DNA of 33,529 nt. It comes from Gammaproteobacteria bacterium (GTDB taxonomy: Bacteria > Pseudomonadota > Gammaproteobacteria > Poriferisulfidales > Poriferisulfidaceae). Below, piece by piece: positions 1 to 8,127 of the stretch. The translations under genes were made by a program, and so were the position numbers. The DNA is taken from assembly GCA_026713705.1 (NCBI GenBank), contig JAPONY010000018.1, positions 1 through 33,529 of the forward strand, given 5' to 3'. A model generated the notes under the pieces. The model searched no databases, was not told the DNA's origin, and was given only the letters and a program-made list of their open reading frames with translations. Positions within the stretch are counted from its first letter, which is position 1; each line of letters opens with the position of its first letter.

Positions 1-172
1 GATCGGGTCGGCAGATTCCATCAGGGCCAGCGGGCGATGCTTCGGCGGGACCCGCATCAACAGGTCGAATATAAAACTGCAATCTGGCCGCCCCAGAACT
101 GTCTGGAGAGTGACTTGCGTTACAGACGGCCTTCATATAAACTGACTTCGCATCAGGCTCATGTTTCGTTGG

Positions 173-199
173 AAAGAGACTCCGAAAAGAGACTCCGAA
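173..199. repeat. 13-bp tandem repeat in the rpsT upstream region
   Basis: The unit AAAGAGACTCCGA occurs at 173-185 and again at 186-198, back to back and without mismatch, and the next base starts a third copy. It lies just upstream of the likely rpsT promoter, where a -35 element or an activator site would be expected. It may be a simple replication duplication; no function is claimed. Confidence 0.7.
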
Positions 200-222
200 G
201 CATGGAGCCTTCCCACCTCGTA

Positions 223-228
223 TATAAT
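223..228 (+). promoter_or_regulatory. Putative -10 element of rpsT, very close to the start codon
   Basis: A perfect TATAAT hexamer ends 9 bases before the rpsT ATG and is followed by a GC-rich GCGCCGC stretch, like the discriminators of stringently controlled ribosomal promoters. No convincing -35 box sits 16-18 bases upstream. With usual spacing, transcription would begin around 234-237, giving a leader of only a few bases. An additional promoter further upstream is possible. Confidence 0.45.
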
Positions 229-237
229 GCGCCGCCT

Positions 238-504
238 ATGGCTAATTCAGCTCAAGCCCGCAAGCGCGCCCGTCAGGCGGACTCGCACCATGAAGCCAAC
301 ATGGCTTTGGCATCGCGTTATCGCACTTTCGTCAAGAAAGTCGTCAAACTGATTGAACAAGGCGACCGCGAGCAGGCTCTGCAATCCTATCGGGAAGCCG
401 TTCCCGTGATCGACAGCGCAGTGACCCGCGGACTGATCCATCGCAACAAGGCGGCCCGCCAGAAAAGCCGCCTGAACGCGCGAATCAAAAGCCTCAGCGC
501 CTAA
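238..504 (+). CDS. rpsT: 30S ribosomal protein S20
   Basis: An 88-residue, strongly basic protein matching bacterial S20: it begins MANSAQARKRARQ, has the RTFVKKV helix and the conserved GLIHRNKAARQKSRL segment near the C-terminus. S20 binds 16S rRNA early in assembly of the small subunit. The ATG at 238 is chosen because the family starts MAN and because a TATAAT lies immediately upstream. The same frame is open back to 37, but those residues do not fit the family. There is no Shine-Dalgarno sequence before the ATG, which fits a near-leaderless mRNA or weak, autoregulated initiation as known for E. coli S20. It is a single-gene unit followed by a small inverted repeat. Confidence 0.97.
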   Translation: MANSAQARKRARQADSHHEANMALASRYRTFVKKVVKLIEQGDREQALQSYREAVPVIDSAVTRGLIHRNKAARQKSRLNARIKSLSA

Positions 505-511
505 AGCCCTT

Positions 512-527
512 TCCGGATTTATCCGGA
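512..527 (+). terminator. Small hairpin after rpsT, weak terminator candidate
   Basis: TCCGGAT at 512-518 and ATCCGGA at 521-527 form a 7-bp perfect stem with a 2-base gap, starting 8 bases after the rpsT stop. No T-run follows, so intrinsic termination is uncertain. Confidence 0.25.
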
Positions 528-633
528 CATCACCCTCATACTTTTGGTTCCTGAATCGATGGGGTGCCGGTAGAATCCAACCCCAGTCCTATGGGTTTCA
601 TTGCGGAGAGCCTGCAGGATGCAGGGCGCCCAC

Positions 634-662
634 TTGATTGTTTGTAGAATGACCACTAATTT
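634..662 (+). promoter_or_regulatory. Possible promoter of the small acidic protein gene
   Basis: TTGATT (634-639) and TAATTT (657-662) are separated by 17 bases, the optimal sigma-70 spacing, and end 19 bases before the GTG start at 682. The -10 hexamer is a poor match, so the call rests mainly on spacing and position. Confidence 0.3.
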
Positions 663-681
663 TCACAACTAGAGATTTGAT

Positions 682-1008
682 GTGAAAAAGTTTTGTGTCT
701 TGATGGTGCAGAAAGCACCGACCGGGAAATCTCAATACTCGTTTCATTTCGGAAATAGTGAGAACGATGCAATCCAAGAAGCCATAAGCCACTACGAAAA
801 ATTTTTGCGGGGCTGGGTTTTCAATGAAGTCCACCTTGCGAAAGCAGGGGGCGCCCCACTTCCAGAAATCACTTTAGGGAAACTTTTCAACGACCCAAAC
901 GGCCGCCGAATCGAAACCTACATTCCTATAGAATCAACGATCGTTGATATGTTTTTCGACTTGATCAGTCCCGATGAGAATGAGGATGAAGATTGGGCGG
1001 ACGACTGA
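682..1008 (+). CDS. Hypothetical small acidic protein
   Basis: A 108-residue open frame starting at GTG (682) that I do not recognise. The N-terminus (MKKFCVLMVQKAPTGKSQYSF) looks like a beta strand and the C-terminus ends in an acidic tail (DENEDEDWADD). No signal peptide or membrane helix is visible. It stands alone between rpsT and the convergent plsC. The DNA is more AT-rich than its neighbours, with codons such as AAA, TTT and GAA favoured, which suggests recent acquisition. The coherent composition and the possible promoter at 634-662 support it being a real gene. The start is uncertain because no strong ribosome binding site is seen. Confidence 0.55.
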   Translation: MKKFCVLMVQKAPTGKSQYSFHFGNSENDAIQEAISHYEKFLRGWVFNEVHLAKAGGAPLPEITLGKLFNDPNGRRIETYIPIESTIVDMFFDLISPDENEDEDWADD

Positions 1009-1071
1009 CGCCTAGTCTTGCCGTCAACCGAAGGACGCAGGGATGCGATGCCCCCAGTGATGGATCGTTCT

Positions 1072-1842
1072 TTATTCGTCCTGTCCTGAATCTCCGGGAT
1101 TTTGCTCCACGATTCCGACCACAAACTCCCGCGCCCGGTCCGCCAGATGACGGCGATCTAGGTTCCCCGGGTCGATTGCCGGGCCGATGAATACTTCCGC
1201 CTGGATCGACTTGCACCCGAGAATCTCCAGGATGCTGGCGGCCAAAGTTTGCTGATCCACGTAGGGCACCTTCGGGTGCACACCTTCCGGGTGCGGATAA
1301 CGCAATGCGACTGGCTGCACATGCATTTCGCTTTCGATCGCCGCCGCAAAAAGGCGAGGATGAAAAGGAAGCACGGTGTGACCCTTCCCAGTCGTTCCCT
1401 CAGGAAAAACCGCAACGCTTTGCTGCCGCTTGAACGCTTTACGGATCCCTTCGATGCTGCGTCGTGCTGCTCCCTCGCCTCCCCGCTCGATGAACAAGGT
1501 CCCGCCTGCCCGGGCCAAGCGGGAAATCAGCGGCCACTGGGCGACTTCCGCCTTGCTTAGAAACACCACGGGCATGGCCGAGCCCAACACCAGAATATCC
1601 AGCCACGAGATATGGTTGCACACCACCAGGCACGGCGCTTCGGCTGGCTCGCCGGTTATGGCTACCTTGATGTTCAGGCAGGCCAATACGCGCCTGAACC
1701 ATTCCCGGTTCTTCTCCTGTGCCTCAGGATCCGGGGGGTTGGATTTAAGTGCACGGAGATGCTTCGCGTTTCCCTCTACAAGCCCCCGTCCGATGAGGTA
1801 CAGCAACCTCGGAAGCCGCCATAAACCGCGTATCAATTTCAC
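1072..1842 (-). CDS. plsC: 1-acyl-sn-glycerol-3-phosphate acyltransferase (PlsC family)
   Basis: 256 residues with the acyltransferase signature: the HX4D motif in NHISWLD (His77, Asp82), an FIER block near 117-120 and the FPEGTT motif at about 146-151. A hydrophobic N-terminal segment ([15 protein letters not shown]) fits a membrane anchor. The family acylates lysophosphatidic acid to phosphatidic acid at the inner membrane; some members instead acylate other lysolipids such as lyso-ornithine lipid, so substrate is by family only. The GTG start at 1842 overlaps the stop of the upstream DUF255 gene (GTGA, 4 bases), indicating translational coupling. The assignment to the LPLAT superfamily is secure; the symbol is less so. 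Confidence 0.88.
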   Translation of the reverse strand: MKLIRGLWRLPRLLYLIGRGLVEGNAKHLRALKSNPPDPEAQEKNREWFRRVLACLNIKVAITGEPAEAPCLVVCNHISWLDILVLGSAMPVVFLSKAEVAQWPLISRLARAGGTLFIERGGEGAARRSIEGIRKAFKRQQSVAVFPEGTTGKGHTVLPFHPRLFAAAIESEMHVQPVALRYPHPEGVHPKVPYVDQQTLAASILEILGCKSIQAEVFIGPAIDPGNLDRRHLADRAREFVVGIVEQNPGDSGQDE

Positions 1843-3857
1843 GAGGCCTGGACTCTTTCTCTAAAGGCATCAAAAGACCGGATCGGCTCTTCGCAAGTAG
1901 GCCCGACACAGACATAGGCCACCGCCTCGCCCTGTGCGGGCTTGTCCGACAGTGCCGGCGGGAGATTTTCCGCTTCTTCGGGGATGGCATAGCTGTCTGC
2001 ACGGAGGCTGCCGTGTCGCGCCGTGGATTGCCAGCGCTCCAATTCCGGCCCGCTGCCGCGCAGGATAATTTGCGGAGGAGGCTGTTCCACCGCGAGCCGG
2101 GCCTCCATGAACCGGGCGTGTTCCTGCGGCGCGTGCACGATGGCGCCTTGTGTGTTCGCCAAAGTCCGTTCCGCCAATTCCACCCAATCGCCCCGCGCGA
2201 GCAGGTGCCCGATCTGGGTCAGCCCCTCGCAGGCAACCGCGCAACCGGACGGTGCGACATCATCGGCCAGAAGCCGCGGGCGAACCAGCAGTTCCTCATG
2301 ATCGTGCGACGTGAAGAACAGCCCTCCCTCAGGATCCGCGAACTGTTCGGCGATTACTTCGGCCAGTTGCTCGGCGAATTTCAGGTCCTCGCTGTTCCAG
2401 CGGCTCTGAAGCAACAAAAGCGCCGCCTCCAGCATGAACGCATAGTCGTCCAGATACGCGTTCAGGTGAGCCGTTCCCTGGCTGAAGCTTGCCCGCAGTC
2501 GCTGGCCATCCCAAAGCCGGTCCCGAACGAAATCGAATGCCGCCTCTGCGTGGCGGAGCCAGTCCGGCTCGTCCAGCAGGCGCGAGGCCAGAACCAGGCC
2601 TCGGATCATCAGGCCGTTCCAACTGGTCAGCATCTTGTCGTCCAGCCCCGGCCGGATGCGGGCCGAGCGGGCTTCGAACAGGCGCTGCAGATCCTGGTCG
2701 AACACGCCCTGGAGCTCTTCCATCGGCTGCTTGGTGTGCGCCGCGGCTTCCAGCATGGTTCGAAACCCGTGCAGGTGCCAACGGCCCTCGAAATTAGCCG
2801 GGCGGTCCAACCCGAATCGGGATGCAAATGCCGGATAGTGCTCTTCCGGGATCAGCGCCTGCACCTCATCCGGCGTCCACACGTAAAACTTGCCCTCTTC
2901 CCCTTCGGAGTCGGCATCCAGGCTGGAGTAGAAGCCACCGGACTCATCTTGAAGCTCGCGGGTGACGAACGAGACGATGCCCTGTGCCGCGATCCGCAAC
3001 GGCAAAGACTCGGTGCGCACCCAGGCCTCCGCGTAAAGCGGCAGCAGGAGAGCCTGGTCGTACAGCATCTTCTCGAAGTGGGGAATCATCCAGTGCGCGT
3101 CAACCGAATACCGGTAGAAGCCGCCGCCGACATGATCCTGGATTCCACCCTCGGACATGCACGACAAGGTATGCGTCGCCATGTGTTGCGCCTGTGGGTT
3201 TTCCTGTTGCTGCAACCACTGCAACTGGGTCGGACGCGCAAATTTCGGAGCGCCGCCGAATCCTCCGTCCTGCGCATCGAACGATCGCGCCAAACCCTCG
3301 ATGACATCCGCCTCGAGTCCTTCCGGCCAAGGGGTTGCCTGGGGCGACTGGTGGATTTGCCGTAATGCCACGCATACCGATTCATTTTGCTGGGCCAGTT
3401 CTCCAGCATGCTCGCTGTACCACTCCGCGACCCGCTCCAGTATCTGGCTGAACGCCGGCAGCCCGTGGCGAGGCTCCGGCGGAAAGTAGGTGCCGCCGAA
3501 AAATGGGACCCGCTTGTCCGGCGTGAGGAACAGGGTCAGCGGCCAGCCGCCGCCGCGCTGGGTCAGCAGCATTTGCGCCGTTTGGTACAACTTGTCCAGG
3601 TCCGGACGTTCTTCACGGTCCACCTTGATGTTGACGTACAGGCGGTTCATCAACTCTGCAGTCGCCGAGTCTTCAAAGGACTCGTGTGCCATCACATGGC
3701 ACCAGTGGCAGGCGGCATAGCCGATTGACAGCAGGATCGGACGGCCGCTTTCGTTTGCTTCGCGCAGCGCCTCCTCGTCCCACGGATACCAGTCCACCGG
3801 ATTGTCCGCATGCTGGCGCAGGTAGGGACTGGAAGCTTCGGCGAGACGGTTTGGCAT
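1839..3857 (-). CDS. DUF255 thioredoxin-fold protein, YyaL/SSP411 family
   Basis: 672 residues from the ATG at 3857. The N-terminal thioredoxin-like domain has the family hallmarks: [21 protein letters not shown] at the start, CHWC at 50-53, [16 protein letters not shown] and FGGTYFPP. The rest resembles the (alpha/alpha) barrel of N-acylglucosamine 2-epimerase-like proteins, as in YyaL and mammalian spermatogenesis-associated protein 20. The biochemical role of the family is not established. The frame is open to a TTG at 3878, but a TATAAT at 3880-3885 on this strand puts transcription start at or inside that extension, and the ATG at 3857 begins exactly where family homology begins. The stop overlaps the acyltransferase start by 4 bases. 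Confidence 0.9.
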   Translation of the reverse strand: MPNRLAEASSPYLRQHADNPVDWYPWDEEALREANESGRPILLSIGYAACHWCHVMAHESFEDSATAELMNRLYVNIKVDREERPDLDKLYQTAQMLLTQRGGGWPLTLFLTPDKRVPFFGGTYFPPEPRHGLPAFSQILERVAEWYSEHAGELAQQNESVCVALRQIHQSPQATPWPEGLEADVIEGLARSFDAQDGGFGGAPKFARPTQLQWLQQQENPQAQHMATHTLSCMSEGGIQDHVGGGFYRYSVDAHWMIPHFEKMLYDQALLLPLYAEAWVRTESLPLRIAAQGIVSFVTRELQDESGGFYSSLDADSEGEEGKFYVWTPDEVQALIPEEHYPAFASRFGLDRPANFEGRWHLHGFRTMLEAAAHTKQPMEELQGVFDQDLQRLFEARSARIRPGLDDKMLTSWNGLMIRGLVLASRLLDEPDWLRHAEAAFDFVRDRLWDGQRLRASFSQGTAHLNAYLDDYAFMLEAALLLLQSRWNSEDLKFAEQLAEVIAEQFADPEGGLFFTSHDHEELLVRPRLLADDVAPSGCAVACEGLTQIGHLLARGDWVELAERTLANTQGAIVHAPQEHARFMEARLAVEQPPPQIILRGSGPELERWQSTARHGSLRADSYAIPEEAENLPPALSDKPAQGEAVAYVCVGPTCEEPIRSFDAFRERVQAS

Positions 3858-3879
3858 GACGAACAGGATCTTCCTCAAA

Positions 3880-3907
3880 ATTATACGGTGCGGGGTTTTT
3901 TGTTAAA
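3880..3907 (-). promoter_or_regulatory. Putative promoter of the DUF255-plsC operon
   Basis: Reading the minus strand, TTTAAC (3907-3902) and a perfect TATAAT (3885-3880) are 16 bases apart. Transcription would start near 3873, about 16 bases before the ATG at 3857. This argues against the longer TTG start at 3878. Confidence 0.5.
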
Positions 3908-4003
3908 CTGCTAGCTGGCATGCAGGCTACCCAGAGAAAACCCAGCATGATCACTATCACCTAGTCTGTCAAGATTAATTTTTGCCCTTGTCCTAGCATT
4001 CAA

Positions 4004-5323
4004 ATGACCAATTCTCGTTCAAATGTCCCCAACGGCTGCGTGTTTCGTGACCCCGCATTTATGGCGAATCGGGATGCCCCAATTCACCGTTGGGTTCCCT
4101 GGGTTGCCGGATACTCCAAGCACTTTGTCGAGGATGCGATCAATCGTCATGCGCCAGAGCCTGGCGTAGTGCTTGATCCATTCGCTGGAGTTGGCACCAC
4201 CCTAGTGGAAGCCGACCATGCAGGACATGAAGCGATTGGTTTCGAGATCAACCCATATGCCGCATTTGCTTCAGAAGCAAAACTAAAAGCCCATCGGGTC
4301 AATCTAGGTCTCCTTCAAGACTCCGTAGAACGCTTCAGCGTGTTCATGGAAAAAGGCGTGAAGGAAGGAATCAGGCCGAAAACAACGCCGCCGACTGCAT
4401 TCCGCACACGAGCACCGTTCTACAGTCCAAAAGTTGAACAGAAAGTATTGCTCGCCTTGGATTTCATCGCCCAGCAAGAACTCCGGATTGCTAATATTTA
4501 TCGCTTGGCATTCGCCGCAACGATGGTCACATATTCAAACTATTCCTATGAGCCGAGCTTAGGGCGGAAAGCGACCGTGGGGCGACCCAATGTCGATGAC
4601 TACGATGTGGCCGAAGCAGTATCAGATAAGATTCTTCAAATGGCGAACGATGCCGCTTGGTATCGAGAAACCCGCAGTAAACGCAAGCGAAAAGACGGGC
4701 GGATTTTCACTCAGTCTTTTTTCGACGGCTACTCAAAAATAAAGGAGAGCAGCGTAGATCTCCTTATTACATCTCCGCCATATCTGAACAATTACCACTA
4801 CAACCGAAATACTCGCCCACATTTATATTGGTTGGGCTTCTGCTCCACCCCAAATGACATGAAGTATTTGGAGAATCTCAACTTTGGGACCTATTGGCAG
4901 AATGCCCGGGACTGTGATCAAATCGAACTTGACCCCTCCATAAAAGACAGAGCTATCCGAAAAACAATCGCTGAGGTTCGTCGGAAAAATCCTGACAAGG
5001 GGGTTTACGGAGGAAAGGGCTGGGCAAACTATGCAACTCATTATCTCAACGACTGCGTTCGTTTCGCTAAAGGTGCTGCATGGTGTCTTCGTCCGGGATC
5101 TACCGCCCTAGTCGTTATTGGTAATTCCGTCTTGCAGGGGGTCCCCGTTCCGACGGATCAATTCCTCGCCAAAATTGCTGAATCACATGGTTTCAAAGTT
5201 ATAGATATCCATATTCCTCGCGATACACGAGTCGGTAGCAGTATTCTCAATTCGAGCGTACGCGCCAATAAAACGAACAAAGTTTCACTCTACGAAGCAA
5301 TTGTTGAACTGCGGTGCACCTGA
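4004..5323 (+). CDS. DNA amino-methyltransferase of a Type II restriction-modification pair
   Basis: 439 residues with AdoMet-dependent DNA methyltransferase motifs: motif I LDPFAGVGTT at 57-66, a following acidic position in GFEIN (79-83), and catalytic motif IV TSPPY at 256-260. SPPY is typical of N4-cytosine enzymes and of some N6-adenine enzymes, and no C5-cytosine PCQ motif is seen. Motif I lies about 190 residues before motif IV, so the recognition region is probably between them, as in the alpha-type order. The stop (TGA, 5321-5323) overlaps the ATG of the adjacent Eco29kI-like nuclease (TGATG), so the two are translationally coupled with the protective enzyme first. The gene is clearly more AT-rich than the core genes, suggesting transfer. 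Specificity cannot be read from sequence. Confidence 0.88.
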   Translation: MTNSRSNVPNGCVFRDPAFMANRDAPIHRWVPWVAGYSKHFVEDAINRHAPEPGVVLDPFAGVGTTLVEADHAGHEAIGFEINPYAAFASEAKLKAHRVNLGLLQDSVERFSVFMEKGVKEGIRPKTTPPTAFRTRAPFYSPKVEQKVLLALDFIAQQELRIANIYRLAFAATMVTYSNYSYEPSLGRKATVGRPNVDDYDVAEAVSDKILQMANDAAWYRETRSKRKRKDGRIFTQSFFDGYSKIKESSVDLLITSPPYLNNYHYNRNTRPHLYWLGFCSTPNDMKYLENLNFGTYWQNARDCDQIELDPSIKDRAIRKTIAEVRRKNPDKGVYGGKGWANYATHYLNDCVRFAKGAAWCLRPGSTALVVIGNSVLQGVPVPTDQFLAKIAESHGFKVIDIHIPRDTRVGSSILNSSVRANKTNKVSLYEAIVELRCT

Positions 5324-5916
5324 TGCCATACCTTTGGGACCCGTTAACCTTTGACAACCTCATGGCGGGAACTGTTCTGCAGTTTGAGCGGCAGGAGCAG
5401 AAGCCGCTACATGGTCTTTCAGGAGTTGAAGGGTCTGGAGTTTATGCTCTTTACTACAAGGGAAAGATGGCCGAATACAAGCCTATCGCGGGCACATGCC
5501 GCCCCATATATGTAGGCAAAGCGGTGCCCCCAGGTGCGAGAAAAGGTAGCGCCAAACCAAACCTTGACTATCCAGCATTGCAGACAAGACTCAATGAACA
5601 CATCCGGTCCATTGAGCATGCAAAAAATCTCAGTGTCGAGCATTTTTCATGCCGCGTTCTACCCGTGGTCCTGAACTTCATCGTGTTCTCCGAACAAGCG
5701 TTAATACAACAATACAAGCCCGTCTGGAACAGTTGTCTAGATGGTTTTGGGAAACATCCCCCCGGTAAGAAACGGAAAACAGGAAGTCGAAGTTGGTGGG
5801 ACACGCTTCATCCTGGAAGGCCTTGGGCAGAAAAAGAAACGGAGGATAAGACACCCCAAGAGGCTAGCCAGAAGGTCAAGAGTTTCCTGCGTGGAAATGA
5901 AAAAACATCTAATTGA
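5323..5916 (+). CDS. Eco29kI-like GIY-YIG restriction endonuclease
   Basis: 197 residues from the ATG at 5323. The GIY-YIG core is visible: GVYALYY (Tyr41), PIYVGKA (Tyr63, Lys66), a TRLNEH helix (Arg89, His93), SEQALIQQYKPVWN (Glu124, Asn136), and the conserved tail GFGKHPPGKKR...SWWDTLHPGRPWA of the Eco29kI family. Characterised members (Eco29kI, NgoMIII) cut CCGCGG; whether this one does is inference. A GTG at 5314 is an alternative start, but the ATG overlapping the methyltransferase stop (TGATG) is the better coupled start. It is followed by a 9-bp-stem hairpin, so the pair forms a two-gene unit. The C-terminus is lysine-rich and AT-rich like its partner gene. Confidence 0.9.
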   Translation: MPYLWDPLTFDNLMAGTVLQFERQEQKPLHGLSGVEGSGVYALYYKGKMAEYKPIAGTCRPIYVGKAVPPGARKGSAKPNLDYPALQTRLNEHIRSIEHAKNLSVEHFSCRVLPVVLNFIVFSEQALIQQYKPVWNSCLDGFGKHPPGKKRKTGSRSWWDTLHPGRPWAEKETEDKTPQEASQKVKSFLRGNEKTSN

Positions 5917-5940
5917 TCGCGTTTTAATCTCCATTCACTT

Positions 5941-5972
5941 GCTTTGGCATTGGAAGTGCCAAAGCTTGTGTT
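5941..5972 (+). terminator. Hairpin after the restriction-modification pair
   Basis: GCTTTGGCA (5941-5949) and TGCCAAAGC (5957-5965) form a perfect 9-bp stem with a 7-base loop, 24 bases after the nuclease stop. The following bases (TTGTGTT) are only moderately T-rich. A second perfect palindrome, GTGGGCGCCCAC, lies at 5983-5994. Together they probably separate the acquired pair from lgt. Confidence 0.45.
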
Positions 5973-6068
5973 CAGAAAATTTGTGGGCGCCCACCAAGGC
6001 AGGCGAGATTGGATCCTGCTTCTCGTTTCCCTCGGAGAATTGGCGGCACACTCCATTCGAGTCCCCCC

Positions 6069-6845
6069 GTGCTGCTTGACTGGGACCCGGTCGCCCTTGC
6101 GATAGGCCCCGTGCATATCCACTGGTATGGCCTGATGTACGTGCTGGGATTCGCCGGGTTCTGGCTGCTTGGCGTCCGTCACGCCCGCCGGGCGCATACG
6201 GCGGTCACTCCCGAACAAGTAAGCGACCTGCTGTTCTACGGAGCCCTCGGTGCCATCATCGGCGGCCGGCTGGGTTCCACCCTGTTCTACCATTTGGACT
6301 ATCTGCTCGTCGACCCTTGGATGATTCTGCGCATCTGGGAGGGCGGGATGAGCTTCCACGGCGGCCTGATCGGAGTGGGGGTCGCGATCTGGCTGTGGCA
6401 ACGAAAACTGAATGTCGGATGGCTGGCCACCGTCGATTTCTGCGTCCCGATGGTGCCGATCGGGCTGTTTTTCGGCCGGATCGGAAACTTCATCAACGGC
6501 GAGCTTTGGGGACGACCCACCGATCTGCCATGGGGGGTCATCTTCCCGGCGGCAGGGCCCGAGCCCCGCCATCCAAGCCAGTTGTACGAAGCGGCGTTGG
6601 AGGGCATCGTCCTGTTTGCGGTTCTCTGGTGGTTCGTCCGGAAGCCCCGGGCTGTCGGGGCGGTCGCGGCAGTGTTTGCCTTGGGCTATTCCGTTATGCG
6701 CTTCGCGGTGGAATTCGTGCGCCTGCCGGACGCCCACCTCGGCTACCTTGCGTTCGGCTGGCTGACCATGGGTCAGCTTCTCTGCATCCCTCTGGCCTTG
6801 GCCGGCGTGGCTATGGCCTGGTACGCCCGGAGCTCCCGGTCATGA
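6069..6845 (+). CDS. lgt: Phosphatidylglycerol-prolipoprotein diacylglyceryl transferase
   Basis: About 258 residues from the GTG at 6069. It is a polytopic inner-membrane enzyme that attaches diacylglycerol to the lipobox cysteine of prolipoproteins. Family hallmarks: [12 protein letters not shown] at the first helix, the SFHGGLIG motif, and the Lgt signature in [16 protein letters not shown] followed by HPSQLYEA. The frame is open to a TTG at 6009, but residues before the GTG (rich in Arg, Pro, Ser) do not fit the family, which begins shortly before DPV..IGP. No good Shine-Dalgarno precedes the GTG, so the exact start is uncertain. The stop overlaps the thyA start (ATGA). Confidence 0.95.
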   Translation: MLLDWDPVALAIGPVHIHWYGLMYVLGFAGFWLLGVRHARRAHTAVTPEQVSDLLFYGALGAIIGGRLGSTLFYHLDYLLVDPWMILRIWEGGMSFHGGLIGVGVAIWLWQRKLNVGWLATVDFCVPMVPIGLFFGRIGNFINGELWGRPTDLPWGVIFPAAGPEPRHPSQLYEAALEGIVLFAVLWWFVRKPRAVGAVAAVFALGYSVMRFAVEFVRLPDAHLGYLAFGWLTMGQLLCIPLALAGVAMAWYARSSRS

Positions 6846-7636
6846 AGCCATACCTGGACCTGATGCGGCACGTGCTGGAACATGGCGTCGACAAGCCCGA
6901 CCGCACCGGGGTTGGCACCCGTTCGGTGTTCGGCTACCAGAACCGCTACGATCTTGGCGAGGGATTCCCCCTGGTGACCACCAAGAAAATTCATATCAAG
7001 TCCGTGGTTCACGAACTGCTGTGGTTCCTGCGCGGGGATACTCACGTGCAGTCCCTGCAGGAGCACGGAGTGACCATCTGGAACGAATGGGCCGATGAGC
7101 AGGGTGACTTGGGCCCGGTCTACGGCCACCAGTGGCGTAGCTGGCCGGGACGAAGCGGGGATCACCATGATCAGATCAGCACCCTGATCGAACAACTGCA
7201 GGCACAACCGGACTCAAGGCGCCACTTGGTCAGCGCCTGGAACGTTTCCGATCTCGACCGCATGGCGCTGGCGCCTTGCCATGTACTATTTCAGTTTTAC
7301 GTGGCGGAGGGTAAACTTTCCTGCCAGCTCTACCAACGCAGCGCGGATCTGTTTCTCGGCGTGCCATTCAACATCGCCTCTTATTCGCTTCTGACCCTGA
7401 TGGTGGCGCAGGTCTGCAGCCTGCAACCCGGAGAATTCATCCATACGTTTGGCGACGTGCATCTGTACCAAAACCATCTGGAACAGGCGCGCACGCAACT
7501 GGAACGCACGCCGTCCCCCTTGCCGAGCCTGCACCTGAACCCTGAAGTTCGCGACCTGTTCGAGTTCAGCCACGACGATATCCGGCTTGAGAACTATCAG
7601 AGCCATCCGCACATTGCCGCCCCGGTGGCCGTCTGA
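6842..7636 (+). CDS. thyA: Thymidylate synthase
   Basis: 264 residues, the same length as E. coli ThyA. It converts dUMP to dTMP with methylene-tetrahydrofolate. The sequence shows [12 protein letters not shown] near the N-terminus, the catalytic cysteine in [13 protein letters not shown] (about residue 146), the [19 protein letters not shown] dUMP/folate segment, and the [13 protein letters not shown] block. The ATG at 6842 overlaps the lgt stop by 4 bases. A much longer frame is open upstream inside lgt but is only its shadow. It is coupled downstream to folA, so the enzyme that yields dihydrofolate and the one that reduces it are co-translated. Confidence 0.98.
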   Translation: MKPYLDLMRHVLEHGVDKPDRTGVGTRSVFGYQNRYDLGEGFPLVTTKKIHIKSVVHELLWFLRGDTHVQSLQEHGVTIWNEWADEQGDLGPVYGHQWRSWPGRSGDHHDQISTLIEQLQAQPDSRRHLVSAWNVSDLDRMALAPCHVLFQFYVAEGKLSCQLYQRSADLFLGVPFNIASYSLLTLMVAQVCSLQPGEFIHTFGDVHLYQNHLEQARTQLERTPSPLPSLHLNPEVRDLFEFSHDDIRLENYQSHPHIAAPVAV

Positions 7637-8127
7637 TGATTCTTTCGGCTGTCCTCGCTATTTCCCGGAACGGGGTGATCGGCCACGAGAACTCGCTCCC
7701 CTGGCATTTGCCGGATGATCTCAGGAACTTCCGGCGCATCACGCTCGACAAACCCGTGATCATGGGCCGCATGACTTGGGAGTCCCTTCCAAAGGGCCTG
7801 CCCCGCCGCCGTTGCATCGTGATTTCAAAGCGCCCCGTCGAGGGGGAATGCGAGTGGGCGAAAAGCCCGGAGGCGGCCCTGGAACTTTGCGTCGGAAGTC
7901 CCGAAGTGATGATTGTCGGCGGCGTGAAGATCTACCATCACTTCCTACCGCTCTGCGACCGGCTTTACCTGACTGCGGTCGATACCGATATCGAGGGCGA
8001 CGCGCGGCTCCCGGAACTGGACCTGTCAGACTTCACCCTGCAGCAGGAACAGCTTCATCCGGCGGATGAACGGCATGCCTATTCCTTTCGCCATCAGGAA
8101 TTTTTCCGGATCAAAGCCCGCTGCTGA
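7636..8127 (+). CDS. folA: Dihydrofolate reductase
   Basis: 163 residues with the DHFR pattern: ILSAVLAISRNGVIGHENSLPWHLPDDLRNFRR (shown in part: the conserved W-x-LPxD segment carries the active-site Asp), VIMGRMTWESLP and MIVGGVKIY. It regenerates tetrahydrofolate after ThyA. Its ATG shares a base with the thyA stop (TGATG). The last 34 bases overlap antiparallel with the 3' end of apaH, so there is no room for an intrinsic terminator between the two convergent units. Confidence 0.96.
   Translation: MILSAVLAISRNGVIGHENSLPWHLPDDLRNFRRITLDKPVIMGRMTWESLPKGLPRRRCIVISKRPVEGECEWAKSPEAALELCVGSPEVMIVGGVKIYHHFLPLCDRLYLTAVDTDIEGDARLPELDLSDFTLQQEQLHPADERHAYSFRHQEFFRIKARC

Larger units (their letters stand above)
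1..237. other. Region upstream of rpsT
   Basis: No gene is supported here. The minus strand is open from about 132 to the window edge and could hold the start of a leftward gene (ATG at 57), but the frame has no clear ribosome binding site and I do not recognise the residues. The plus strand carries several AT-rich TATAAA-like hexamers (70-75, 136-141), a 13-bp tandem repeat at 173-198 and the TATAAT at 223-228 described separately. An open plus frame runs into rpsT from position 37, but its upstream residues do not belong to S20. Confidence 0.4.

Noticed and set aside
1-132. Open minus-strand frame at the left edge with an ATG at 57
   Set aside because: Only 19 codons lie downstream of the ATG within the window, there is no ribosome binding site and no recognised family; it may still be the start of a real gene.
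37-237. In-frame extension upstream of rpsT
   Set aside because: S20 proteins start at MAN, and a TATAAT lies inside the extension immediately before that ATG.
2013-3365. A 450-codon plus-strand frame opposite the DUF255 gene
   Set aside because: Composition rich in Arg, Gln and Leu without domain signal; it is the complement of the conserved DUF255 coding region.
6317-6841. Long upstream extension of the thyA frame inside lgt
   Set aside because: Arg/Pro-rich shadow of lgt; ThyA of 264 residues starts at 6842 with the ATGA overlap.
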